From DYKG01 sp964596185 (lineage in GTDB: Bacteria; Muiribacteriota; Ozemobacteria; Ozemobacterales; Ozemobacteraceae), in contig CAZQUE010000003.1 in NCBI GenBank assembly GCA_964596185.1, forward strand, positions 62,001 to 126,000: a stretch of DNA of 64,000 nucleotides, in the 5' to 3' direction. Of this stretch, positions 43,797-50,093 are shown in pieces; position 1 is the first letter of the stretch, and every line of letters starts with the position of its first letter. Under the pieces are notes generated by a model. That model had not been told where the DNA came from, did not search any database, and saw only the letters and a list, made by a program, of their open reading frames with translations. A program made the translations under genes and the position numbers.

Positions 43797-44141
43797 TTTC
43801 GTGTATTTCGTGCTAATTCGTGTTTTCGGGTTACACGAAAATAAAAGCCCGGAAACCCTCATCAGAAAAGAAAAGGCTAACCATCGCCTGAATTTCGTGT
43901 ATTTCGTGTCTAATTTCGTGTGTAATTTCGTGTGTTTGGTGTATTTCGTGCTTAGATGCGAAATGAAGCTTTCTTCTTCTCTTACACTCTCTACAAGCGA
44001 GTTTTAGCAACATGAAGCCAGTAAGCGAAGTCATTAAAAATAAAATCTATACACGAAATACACTTAATACACGAAATGCCTGTAACCTTGATTGCAAGCA
44101 GAGTATTTTCGTGTATCCGCATTACACGAAATTGCACGAAA
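43797..44141. repeat. Array of 14 TTTCGTG-type repeats, candidate replication origin
   Basis: Fourteen copies of an 8-bp motif TTTCGTGY (one with ATTCGTGT). Forward copies start at 43797, 43806, 43816, 43893, 43902, 43914, 43926, 43944 and 44107; reverse copies (ACACGAAA or GCACGAAA) start at 43833, 44051, 44069, 44124 and 44134. An 18-nt unit of two copies occurs twice (43795-43812 and 43891-43908). An A/T-rich stretch lies at 44031-44050. Short iterons in both orientations next to a primase-like gene suggest an origin or a regulator binding region. The repeats also give spurious reading frames, so the region should not be called coding. Confidence 0.75.
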
Positions 44142-44170
44142 TAGAAAAAGACGTTTTGCCAGCTCAGGTT

Positions 44171-44581
44171 ATGGCAGGCAAAACACAAAATGAAAGTTTG
44201 CAGCCCTCTGGCGCGACTCAAAATACCCCGGCCATGCCCGAACATGGCAACGCAGAACAAAACGCAGCACAAGCCACGCCAGCGCGACAGCCAGAAGATG
44301 ACGCTGAAAGGCTGGCAGCATGGGAGCGCGGCGAATGGGTAACGATACCGCATACCGCTGAATCGCTTGAAATATACCGGGCACTTGAACTTGAGCACAG
44401 AGCAAATCAGGCTGGCAGGCCGGAGGTAGCAGAAGAACTCAGCCGGGCGCTGACGACAATCGACCAGATCGACCAGCAGCAAAGGCCAGATGATTTTGAC
44501 TTTGCCCTGTCGGTTTTGAGATCGGTTACAGAAGATGCCGCGAGTCACTTGACAGGCAAACGAGAACGAGCAGCGGCATGA
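44171..44581 (+). CDS. Hypothetical charged protein of the element
   Basis: A 136-residue protein with a Gln/Ala/Pro-rich N-terminus (probably disordered), then helical segments: DAERLAAWERGEWVTIPHTAESLEIYRALELEHRANQ and LTTIDQIDQQQRPDDFDFALSVL. No family is recognised. The frame is open from ATG 44012, but codons between 44012 and 44170 are made up largely of the repeat array, so the ATG at 44171 is preferred even though its ribosome site is weak. Its stop overlaps a small ORF by ATGA. Confidence 0.5.
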   Translation: MAGKTQNESLQPSGATQNTPAMPEHGNAEQNAAQATPARQPEDDAERLAAWERGEWVTIPHTAESLEIYRALELEHRANQAGRPEVAEELSRALTTIDQIDQQQRPDDFDFALSVLRSVTEDAASHLTGKRERAAA

Positions 44582-44652
44582 TGATTAGATTTTTATTCTT
44601 TTTGATATGTGCCAGTCTTTTCATTCTGGACGACTGGAACGACTTGGCGTAG
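44578..44652 (+). CDS. Possible 24-residue hydrophobic peptide
   Basis: ATGATG at 44578 overlaps the upstream TGA. The peptide is MMIRFLFFLICASLFIL followed by acidic DDWNDLA, a single-span membrane-peptide shape. Only the overlap and the composition support it. It could be a real small protein, a leader, or chance. Confidence 0.3.
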   Translation: MMIRFLFFLICASLFILDDWNDLA

Positions 44653-44680
44653 CCAACAGCTCAGAACACACGGAGGTAAC

Positions 44681-45205
44681 ATGAGCAAAGCAGAGACACA
44701 GAGCGCAGTAATTGTAATAGACACCAGAGAGCAGCAACCATACCGCTTTCTTTGTGAGTCAGTCAGATCGGCATTAAAGACCGGAGACTATAGCCTGATC
44801 GGACTCGAAACAACCATAGCGATAGAGCGCAAATCCCTGAACGATTTCATTGGTTGCATAACTGCCAGCCGAGAACGGTTTGAAAATGAACTGAGCCGGG
44901 CTGACTCTCTCGAAAGATTTTGGGTGGTGATTGAATCTACCTTAACCAGTATCGAGAAGGGGTTATACCGTTCAAGGGTGAATCCTGAATCTGTGCTTGG
45001 CACTCTTGCCGCATGGTCGAACCGCCACAAGGTGAGCTTTGTTTTTGCTGACAATCGACAGACCGGCCAGAAGATGACCGAGCGATTATTGAAACATGCG
45101 TGGCTTGAACACCTCAAAAAGCAGGCGGCAAATCATCAGCTTTCTGAAAACAGCACCGATAATATCAAAACTCGGCTGCAAAAGAATTATGAGGCGCGGC
45201 CATGA
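44681..45205 (+). CDS. ERCC4-domain nuclease
   Basis: A 174-residue protein. The XPF/ERCC4 nuclease core is present: VIVIDTREQQPY, GDYSLIGLETTIAIERKSLNDFIGCI with the catalytic Glu-Arg-Lys (ERK), and RFENELSRADSLERFWVVIE. It matches stand-alone ERCC4 proteins of phages and plasmids that cut branched DNA. Translation starts at ATG 44681 after ACGGAGGTAAC, a strong site. It overlaps the next gene by 4 nt. In the element it may resolve replication or recombination intermediates. Confidence 0.85.
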   Translation: MSKAETQSAVIVIDTREQQPYRFLCESVRSALKTGDYSLIGLETTIAIERKSLNDFIGCITASRERFENELSRADSLERFWVVIESTLTSIEKGLYRSRVNPESVLGTLAAWSNRHKVSFVFADNRQTGQKMTERLLKHAWLEHLKKQAANHQLSENSTDNIKTRLQKNYEARP

Positions 45206-45900
45206 GCAAACCAAAGAGCCAAAGGGCAAGAGTCAAGGACGCGGTTGGAAACCTGAACCGGGCGAAGCTGTCAGCAGCAGAATCGGAAGAGAGAGCCGCG
45301 CCTTATGATGCGATTTTGCAGACTGAATCGACCATGCTGGTTGAACATGGCCGGAAAGAGCTTGCCTTGTCGGAACCAGCGCAGCAGCTTACCGGCGGCG
45401 AGATTGTTTCTTTCGAGGGCAACGATCAGGACGAGATCACAGCCAGAAAATACGAGCACAAGGCAAAAAACCCGACAATGGTTGATGCAGCAGCAAGTCA
45501 GACCAGGCTTGAACTGGCAGACAAGGCGAAATGCTTAGAGCTTGCCCTTGACGCTGTTCAGGGTATCGAGAATCCGACCGCGATTGAAAAGATGCTGATT
45601 CACCAGATGTCAGCTGCTTATCGGCTTTCAATGAAGCTCATGGAAAAAGCCAACGACTTCAGCTTTAGCAGCATTGGCAAAATTGATATGGATTACTTCA
45701 ACATGATTCTGAGTCAGGCAACTAGGTTAATGAATACCTACCAGTCAGGTATGCTTGCCTTATCGAAGTCACGCAACGGCGGAAAGCAGGAAGTAGTTGT
45801 CCAGCACATTCAAGTAACTGGCGATGCAAAAGCTATTGTCAGCGGCAAGATGAATACTTTACCTGCCGGGGGGCAAGGTGGGGCTGATGACAAAGAATGA
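45202..45900 (+). CDS. Element protein of unknown function, QVVVQH type
   Basis: A 232-residue helical protein (FKMV-like middle: AIEKMLIHQMSAAYRLSMKLMEKAND) with a C-terminal GGKQEVVVQHIQVTGDAKAIVSG stretch. This VVVQH-V-V tail is common in proteins of integrative elements and prophages that sit next to genes like the following one, but their function is not known to me. Overlaps: 4 nt with the ERCC4 gene and 14 nt with the next gene, so all three are one coupled unit. A terminase-small-subunit-like or DNA-binding role is possible but unproven. Confidence 0.65.
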   Translation: MSKPKSQRARVKDAVGNLNRAKLSAAESEERAAPYDAILQTESTMLVEHGRKELALSEPAQQLTGGEIVSFEGNDQDEITARKYEHKAKNPTMVDAAASQTRLELADKAKCLELALDAVQGIENPTAIEKMLIHQMSAAYRLSMKLMEKANDFSFSSIGKIDMDYFNMILSQATRLMNTYQSGMLALSKSRNGGKQEVVVQHIQVTGDAKAIVSGKMNTLPAGGQGGADDKE

Positions 45901-46177
45901 CAAACAACCCCATGCAATCGAGAATTTTCGGAATATCCCGCGCTGTGGTGCCAGAACCAGAAGCGGCAAACCTTGTCACAACCCATGTGTTAAAGGAAAA
46001 AAGCGTTGTCGCATGCACGGCGGCGCTGCTGGTTCTGGCGCGCCGAAGGGCAACAAAAATGCTTTGAAGCATGGCGGCAGATCGACAATGATAATTGATA
46101 ACAGAAAGCACTTAAATAACGTCATGCGGAAAATGCGACAGCTCATAAAGCAGATGGAAGCTGATAAAAAGGACTGA
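45887..46177 (+). CDS. HGG/GAPKGNKNALKHG-motif protein
   Basis: A 96-residue protein. The N-terminus CGARTRSGKPCHNPCVKGKKRCRMHGG carries four Cys and a His that probably bind zinc, followed by GAPKGNKNALKHG, a motif shared by many short phage and prophage proteins and by terminase small subunits. The C-terminus is basic and helical. It may help recognise or package DNA. ATG at 45887 was preferred to GTG at 45878. It is the last gene of the element and ends 1 nt before the -35 box of the predicted small-RNA promoter. Confidence 0.7.
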   Translation: MTKNDKQPHAIENFRNIPRCGARTRSGKPCHNPCVKGKKRCRMHGGAAGSGAPKGNKNALKHGGRSTMIIDNRKHLNNVMRKMRQLIKQMEADKKD

Positions 46178-46206
46178 TTGACCTATGCCGGGCAGCGGGT
46201 TATATT
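46178..46206 (+). promoter_or_regulatory. Promoter of the element small RNA
   Basis: TTGACC (46178-46183), exactly 17 nt, TATATT (46201-46206). The predicted start of transcription, about 46213, coincides with the 5' arm of an 11-bp stem, which is a strong coincidence in favour of a real transcript. Confidence 0.65.
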
Positions 46207-46212
46207 TGAGGT

Positions 46213-46307
46213 AGAGATGCTCTTACCTGAGAACGCGCTAGGGGAATCCTCTTTATCGAGGTTTTGACTGGACTGCGCCCTGTCTAAGAGCATCTTCTTA
46301 TTTTTTT
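46213..46307 (+). ncRNA. Predicted small structured RNA with own promoter and terminator
   Basis: A perfect 11-bp inverted repeat joins 46215-46225 (AGATGCTCTTA) with 46285-46295 (TAAGAGCATCT), followed at once by TCTTATTTTTTT, a terminator U-run. Inside are smaller helices: CCTC/GAGG near 46248-46262 and a CGCGC/GCGCC pairing. With the promoter 46178-46206 this defines an RNA of about 90-95 nt. I do not recognise it as a known family (not SRP, tmRNA, 6S, C4). A role as an immunity or copy-control RNA of the element is conceivable. Confidence 0.55.
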
Positions 46308-46309
46308 CG

Positions 46310-46700
46310 GCTTGTCATTTATGAGGTAATTGGATACATTTTAATAGAAGGCGCTGTCCGATGTGTAGCACCGGTCTATAGGGGCGGGAACGGTTTCGGA
46401 CGTAAGCTGAGGCGGTCAGCGTTCTTCTTGAAGATGCTCAGTTGGCACCCGCCGATTTTCGTTCTGCAGGTCGATGCGGTGGTAAGTTTACTAGGGGTGA
46501 CCTTAGTATCCAATGCGGCTGAGTGTCTTCACCTTAAAGCCTTCGCGGGGTTATCGTTTAACCTTAACTGGCTACTCGGTGCCAAGATACCCGAAGGCTG
46601 TTCTTGAAAGAGTCCGAAAACGGGGCACTTACTTTTGGTAATCCCGGAGTCCATCTTTTTGGGCGTAGGACTCTTTCCCGTTTTAGCGAGATGCTTTATC
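46310..46700 (+). other. Noncoding stretch rich in inverted repeats, possible larger structured RNA
   Basis: No supported ORF. A TTGTCA-N17-TACATT promoter-like pair (46312-46340) is followed by complementary segments: AGAAGGCGCTG (46346-46356) with 46417-46428 (one bulge), TCCGA with TCGGA (46357-46361/46396-46400), CACCCGC with GCGGTG (about 46446-46481), AGCCTTCG with CGAAGGCT (46538-46545/46592-46599), and GAAAGAGTCC with GGACTCTTTC (46606-46615/46668-46677). AAAACGGG (46617-46624) with CCCGTTTT (46677-46684) could add a pseudoknot. ATTGGATAC/GTATCCAAT (46329-46337/46506-46514) encloses part of it. The density of pairings argues for a folded RNA, but no family is recognised. Confidence 0.4.
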
Positions 46701-46843
46701 TGGCCGCCACAATTTCTATTTGACTTCCCGGCAGATCGGCAACATATTCTTGCCAGACCCGGCCACAAATCTTGATAGCAAAATTATCTTAAAACAGTTT
46801 TTGGAAGCATCGAAAATAGACCGGGGAAAAATCGAGCGCGAGA

Positions 46844-46872
46844 CACAAAATAGTATAACTTTGTGGTATAAC
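46844..46872 (+). repeat. Right arm-type repeat near attR
   Basis: Matches 37805-37833 in 28 of 29 positions, same orientation, 52 nt from the attR core. In an excised circle the two copies would flank the att core, as integrase arm sites do. Confidence 0.65.
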
Positions 46873-46923
46873 TCTTGAATTTCAAAACCATAAAATCAGC
46901 AATAAAGCCGGACTCCGGCGACA

Positions 46924-46946
46924 GTTCGACCCCGACTTCCGGCACT
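46924..46946 (+). repeat. attR, 23-bp core repeat
   Basis: Exact copy of 37675-37697, a duplicate of the tRNA-Leu 3' end without the rest of the tRNA. It marks the right boundary of the element. Confidence 0.9.
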
Positions 46947-46949
46947 CGA

Positions 46950-46980
46950 AACCCCGTATTCAATGCGGGGTTTTGTTTTT
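46950..46980 (+). terminator. Displaced native terminator of tRNA-Leu
   Basis: CCCCG (46952-46956) pairs with CGGGG (46966-46970), extended by A-T pairs, then TTTTGTTTTTT. Position right after attR suggests it terminated the tRNA before insertion. The 289 nt that follow, 46981-47269, hold no feature I can support. Confidence 0.75.
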
Positions 46981-47269
46981 TCTGTAAGGTTCGTTTTTGC
47001 ATTATCAAGTGACTGAAACAAAATACGGAGAGAGTCGCATCAAAAATATTTTTCAGGTTCAGGTTTAAGGGTTGGAATATTCCTGATGGCCGTAGTGGCA
47101 ATTTTCAATGATTAGTGTATGATGATTTTCACCAAAGCGCTATCTTCTGGTGATTTAATAACTTCATGCAACGATCAGCAAAACAGAAACGTAGTTTAGC
47201 GGAAAGCGCATCTAGCATCGCAAAAGTCTTTTTCATTCGAAAACTATATTTGGGAGGAATTGGGGAGTT

Positions 47270-48019
47270 ATGGAAGGAAAATTGTTTTATTTGCTGGTAA
47301 TATCTGTTGCCATTCTTGTCTTTGCCCACGCAGCTAAAGCAAGCCAAAAAGCAGTAATGGCAGATTCTTCGGACAATTGGAAAATTGCACTGGAAACATT
47401 TGCCGGCCCACACGTCCTTGAAATTGTCGGCGAGTCTGGTGGCATCCCGTCCGGTAATTTTGAGCGTGTTTTCAGCGGCACCGTTGCTTTTATTGATTCA
47501 AAGGGCTTTCAAAGCCCCGTGATGTGTTCGCAGGAAACCCTTATAGAATGTCGTAATGAAATCATTAACGCTGTTTTTGAAGCCGTCGAAAACAACGGCG
47601 GATTTGTTCATCAGCTTATGGGTGACTGTGTGATTGCCTGCTTTAAAAGAACAAACCACGCAAAAGACGCTTTAAAATGTTTTATGGACATAAAAAAAGA
47701 ATTGATAGAAATCAACAAAAAATTCTCACCGCAAGGAATGCCGGCAACTGAACTCGCGACAGGCATAGATACCGGAGATGTAATAATGATGATTTCCGGC
47801 AGCAGAAAAAGAAAAGTGGTTTCTCTTCTTGGAACACCTGTATTTACTGCTTCGCGCCTTCATCAATTATCTGGGCAAAGTAGCCACAGCGTCCTGTTGT
47901 TGGAAAGAATGCGTGACACCATGGAAGAGAGCATCAAAAAAGACGTCATTGAAGTTGATAAAATTTATGAAAGAGGAGTTTTTGAGCCAGTTGGAGTATT
48001 TACCATAAAGGATCAATAA
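47270..48019 (+). CDS. Membrane-anchored degenerate class III cyclase-domain protein
   Basis: A 249-residue protein with an N-terminal anchor (KLFYLLVISVAILVFAHAA) and a cyclase-type domain from about residue 65. Both metal Asp residues are kept: Asp76 in VAFIDSKGFQ and Asp119 in QLMGDCVIACF. The base-recognition Lys is Gln115 and the catalytic Asn is Phe192 (LGTPVFTASRL), while the Arg is kept at 196. Thus it resembles a C1-type half site and should be inactive as a homodimer. GGGAGGAATTGGGGAG precedes the ATG. It is the first host gene right of the element, 290 nt from the attR terminator. Confidence 0.75.
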   Translation: MEGKLFYLLVISVAILVFAHAAKASQKAVMADSSDNWKIALETFAGPHVLEIVGESGGIPSGNFERVFSGTVAFIDSKGFQSPVMCSQETLIECRNEIINAVFEAVENNGGFVHQLMGDCVIACFKRTNHAKDALKCFMDIKKELIEINKKFSPQGMPATELATGIDTGDVIMMISGSRKRKVVSLLGTPVFTASRLHQLSGQSSHSVLLLERMRDTMEESIKKDVIEVDKIYERGVFEPVGVFTIKDQ

Positions 48020-48056
48020 ACTAACTAAATTTTAATGATCGCGGAAGATTCACAAA

Positions 48057-48854
48057 ATGAACAAAATTAAAATTGGGAATCAGACAAATTGTAATGTTTC
48101 CCCGTTTCTCACCTTTGATTTCGCTGTTAAAAACGACTTTGATGCGTTTGAGTGGTTCAGTGATCCGGGAATGGCAGGCTGGAACGAGTCTAGTTTCAGC
48201 CCCGAGCAGATTGATCAAATAAGAGTTACCGGGAAACAAAAAAATATTCGCTTCAGCGTTCATGCGCCATGGCGTGCCGACCCGCTAACCGACGAAGGGC
48301 AACAACTGATATTGAGAAGTATCGATTTTGCCGAAAAAATTGGCGCTAAGTTGGTCAATACGCATATTTTTCCGGAATATAAGTCGGAGTTTTTTGCCGA
48401 AAAGCTGCAAGCGCTTTTGACAGCAGCAAAAGAAAAAAATCTTTCACTTAGCCTGGAAAATGTTGCTGAATGCTCTCCTGAAAATGTTAATCGCTTGTTT
48501 GAATGTCTGGGGAAATTCCGAGAAACTTATGACTGCGCCGGATTTTGTCTCGATATCGGCCACGCCAATATTTATCGCGAAACCAGGCATAATTACGGCC
48601 AATTTCTTGACCGTATCGATGAAGCTGTTGAGTTGATCCATCTTCATGCTCATGAAAATCATGGTCATATTGATGAACATCTACCGCTGTTTTCGTTATC
48701 AAAAGAGCAGAATGAAGAACCAGTAAAAAATCTGCTGAGATTCTTAAAAAAGAGGAATTTCAAAGGCTCAATCATTATGGAGCAATGGCCAGATCCACCC
48801 GAAACTCTCGCAAAAGTTAGGAATCATTTGATTGAGCTGTGGCATGCTGGCTGA
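48057..48854 (+). CDS. Sugar-phosphate isomerase/epimerase-like TIM-barrel protein
   Basis: A 265-residue AP endonuclease 2 / xylose-isomerase-like barrel. Expected metal ligands: Glu in LSLEN, Asp and His in CLDIGHAN, His in HLHAHEN, and a C-terminal Glu in IIMEQWPD. Family members are isomerases, epimerases or dehydratases acting on sugars and inositols, and some are nucleases; no substrate can be chosen. The start codon lies in a weak ribosome-site context (GGAAGATTCACAAA). The next gene follows after 70 nt. Confidence 0.75.
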   Translation: MNKIKIGNQTNCNVSPFLTFDFAVKNDFDAFEWFSDPGMAGWNESSFSPEQIDQIRVTGKQKNIRFSVHAPWRADPLTDEGQQLILRSIDFAEKIGAKLVNTHIFPEYKSEFFAEKLQALLTAAKEKNLSLSLENVAECSPENVNRLFECLGKFRETYDCAGFCLDIGHANIYRETRHNYGQFLDRIDEAVELIHLHAHENHGHIDEHLPLFSLSKEQNEEPVKNLLRFLKKRNFKGSIIMEQWPDPPETLAKVRNHLIELWHAG

Positions 48855-48924
48855 TGTGCGGTTTTTGCTTTTAGCTTCGAATGATTGTATCATATTGATC
48901 GAGGCTCATAATTGAGGAGTAGCC

Positions 48925-49296
48925 ATGGGAGTTTCAGGTCATCTGCAAGACAATCTGATTATTTTCGTTCTTGAAGGTGAGAATAACGTTGAACAGGCGA
49001 AAAAAGCTTTTATCAATATTTTTTCCGATGAAAGCATCGAGTTTCCATTGCCAGTTCTTGTCGACGCTCGACAATCCAGTCGCAACCGTGAAATGACGGA
49101 GGTTGCCGGATTTGCTGAAGCTTTATTGCGGTTTCGTGAAAAGCTTGGCTCGAAATGCGCTTTAGTGATAAATGAAGAACGACAGGATCCGCTTGGCCTT
49201 GAACGTCGTCTCGCAGCGTTTTCCTTGCGCGAGAAAATTCAGTTTGGCTTGTTTTTTGAACTTGATTCTGCGAAAAACTGGCTTAAACAAGCCTAA
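48925..49296 (+). CDS. SpoIIAA-like (STAS-like) small protein
   Basis: A 123-residue protein. It follows the STAS / SpoIIAA-like alternation of strands and helices: LIIFVLEGENNVEQAKKAF, PLPVLVDARQSSRNREMTEVAGFAEAL, CALVINEERQDPLGLERRLAAF. Members of this family are found near stress and signalling genes but usually lack the phosphorylated Ser of SpoIIAA; none is obvious here. GAGGAG precedes the ATG. The function is unknown. Confidence 0.55.
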   Translation: MGVSGHLQDNLIIFVLEGENNVEQAKKAFINIFSDESIEFPLPVLVDARQSSRNREMTEVAGFAEALLRFREKLGSKCALVINEERQDPLGLERRLAAFSLREKIQFGLFFELDSAKNWLKQA

Positions 49297-49310
49297 TTGA
49301 GCTGTTTATT

Positions 49311-49598
49311 TTAATTCTCGGATGATTGGCTACGAATGTATTCAAGCACTTTCGGGTTTTCGTTCTCGAATTTTTTTATTTGAGCTTTTGTTGCAGCCAG
49401 TCGAGCTTCTAACTCGGCAATTTCTTCTTTAATAACCGCTAATTGGGCCTTTTTTCTTTTCAGATCGGCGATTTCCGTTTCTAATTTATCTATTTCTGCG
49501 TTTATCGATTCTGAAGTTTCAATATCGCAACCAGTAAAAGAAAAAGCTGCCAGAATAAAGATCAGATATAGAATAAAAGATTTAACTCTGACTTTCAC
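49311..49598 (-). CDS. Small coiled-coil lipoprotein (second of a pair)
   Basis: A 95-residue lipoprotein: signal 1-23 with lipobox FTGC, then a continuous heptad-like coiled coil (ESINAEIDKLETEIADLKRKKAQLAVIKEEIAELEARL). It overlaps the other coiled-coil lipoprotein gene by 4 nt (ATGA), so the two are coupled. They probably form a coiled-coil complex at the inner face of the outer membrane, comparable in design with Lpp-type or cell-division-scaffold lipoproteins, but no family was identified. Confidence 0.7.
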   Translation of the reverse strand: MKVRVKSFILYLIFILAAFSFTGCDIETSESINAEIDKLETEIADLKRKKAQLAVIKEEIAELEARLAATKAQIKKFENENPKVLEYIRSQSSEN

Positions 49599-49867
49599 AG
49601 CTCTCGCTCCTTGAGCATTCTGATCTTGTGCTCCCGATACAGCTCCAATTTTTTCTGGTGTTGAGAGATCTCTTGTCTCAGGCGATCTTTGTGGTCAAGT
49701 AGAGTAATATTTCGCCTGATTTCATCTTTTAAGTTGTGTTGCTCTGTAATCAGTTCGCTGCGCTTCTGTTTCAATTTGCCGGAAAAATCAAAGCAACCAT
49801 TGAAGAAAAGTAATGAGCAGCTCAAAAAGGCCAAAAAAAGTTTTTTTTCAAACCCTTCAATACTCAC
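49595..49867 (-). CDS. Small coiled-coil lipoprotein (first of a pair)
   Basis: A 90-residue lipoprotein: hydrophobic signal LFLAFLSCSLLFFNGC with the lipobox FNGC, followed by a charged coiled coil (QKRSELITEQHNLKDEIRRNITLLDHKDRLRQEI). The stop overlaps the start of the next lipoprotein gene, and the two proteins have similar length and shape, suggesting a co-assembling pair. Confidence 0.7.
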   Translation of the reverse strand: MSIEGFEKKLFLAFLSCSLLFFNGCFDFSGKLKQKRSELITEQHNLKDEIRRNITLLDHKDRLRQEISQHQKKLELYREHKIRMLKEREL

Positions 49868-50093
49868 CGTATGAAATTCTCCTGAAGTTTTTTTTATAGT
49901 CTCACAAGAACTGCAAAAAATGCCAACTTTTATTTATCTGGAATCATTTTACCGAAAAAATTTGTCTGACTCGATGAAAAATCGGTAGATTTTCGATTAG
50001 GTACCTTGCGGGGTGGTTTATTGATCATTATGATTAAAAATGTCCGGACTTAAGCATTCCCGGATAAGCGTATAAGATTCAGGGAGACCGAGA

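Larger units (their letters stand above)
37675..46946 (+). mobile_element. P4-like integrative element in tRNA-Leu, 9.27 kb
   Basis: Bounded by 23-bp identical direct repeats (37675-37697 and 46924-46946) derived from the 3' end of the tRNA-Leu gene. It contains, left to right, a P4-type tyrosine integrase, a zinc-finger protein, AlpA-like and other small regulators in an ATGA-linked operon, a VirE_N-DUF3987 protein, an array of short repeats, an ERCC4 nuclease, two proteins of phage/plasmid type, and a noncoding right end with at least one predicted small RNA. Integrase arm-type repeats lie inside both ends. No structural phage genes, relaxase, coupling protein or recognisable defence cargo are visible. 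It is best described as a satellite-like or plasmid-like integrative element; possible mobilisation by a helper is inference. Confidence 0.88.

Noticed and set aside
43783..44007. Short ORF with NFVYFV repeats after the DUF3987 gene
   Set aside because: It is simply the translation of the TTTCGTG repeat array and has no ribosome site.
43797..44141. CRISPR array
   Set aside because: Units are only 8 bp, occur in both orientations with irregular spacing and have no spacers of regular length; no cas genes nearby.
44012..44170. N-terminal extension of the protein starting at 44171
   Set aside because: Much of its coding sequence consists of inverted TTTCGTG repeats (TRNTLNTRN and similar), so the later ATG is preferred; not fully excluded.
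46310..46700. Group I intron or tmRNA in the element's right end
   Set aside because: No recognisable P7/P3 core, no tag reading frame and no tRNA-like end were found, so only an unclassified structured region is reported.
46529..46768. Minus-strand ORF in the right end of the element
   Set aside because: No ribosome site or domain, and the region is dense with inverted repeats that better fit a structured RNA.
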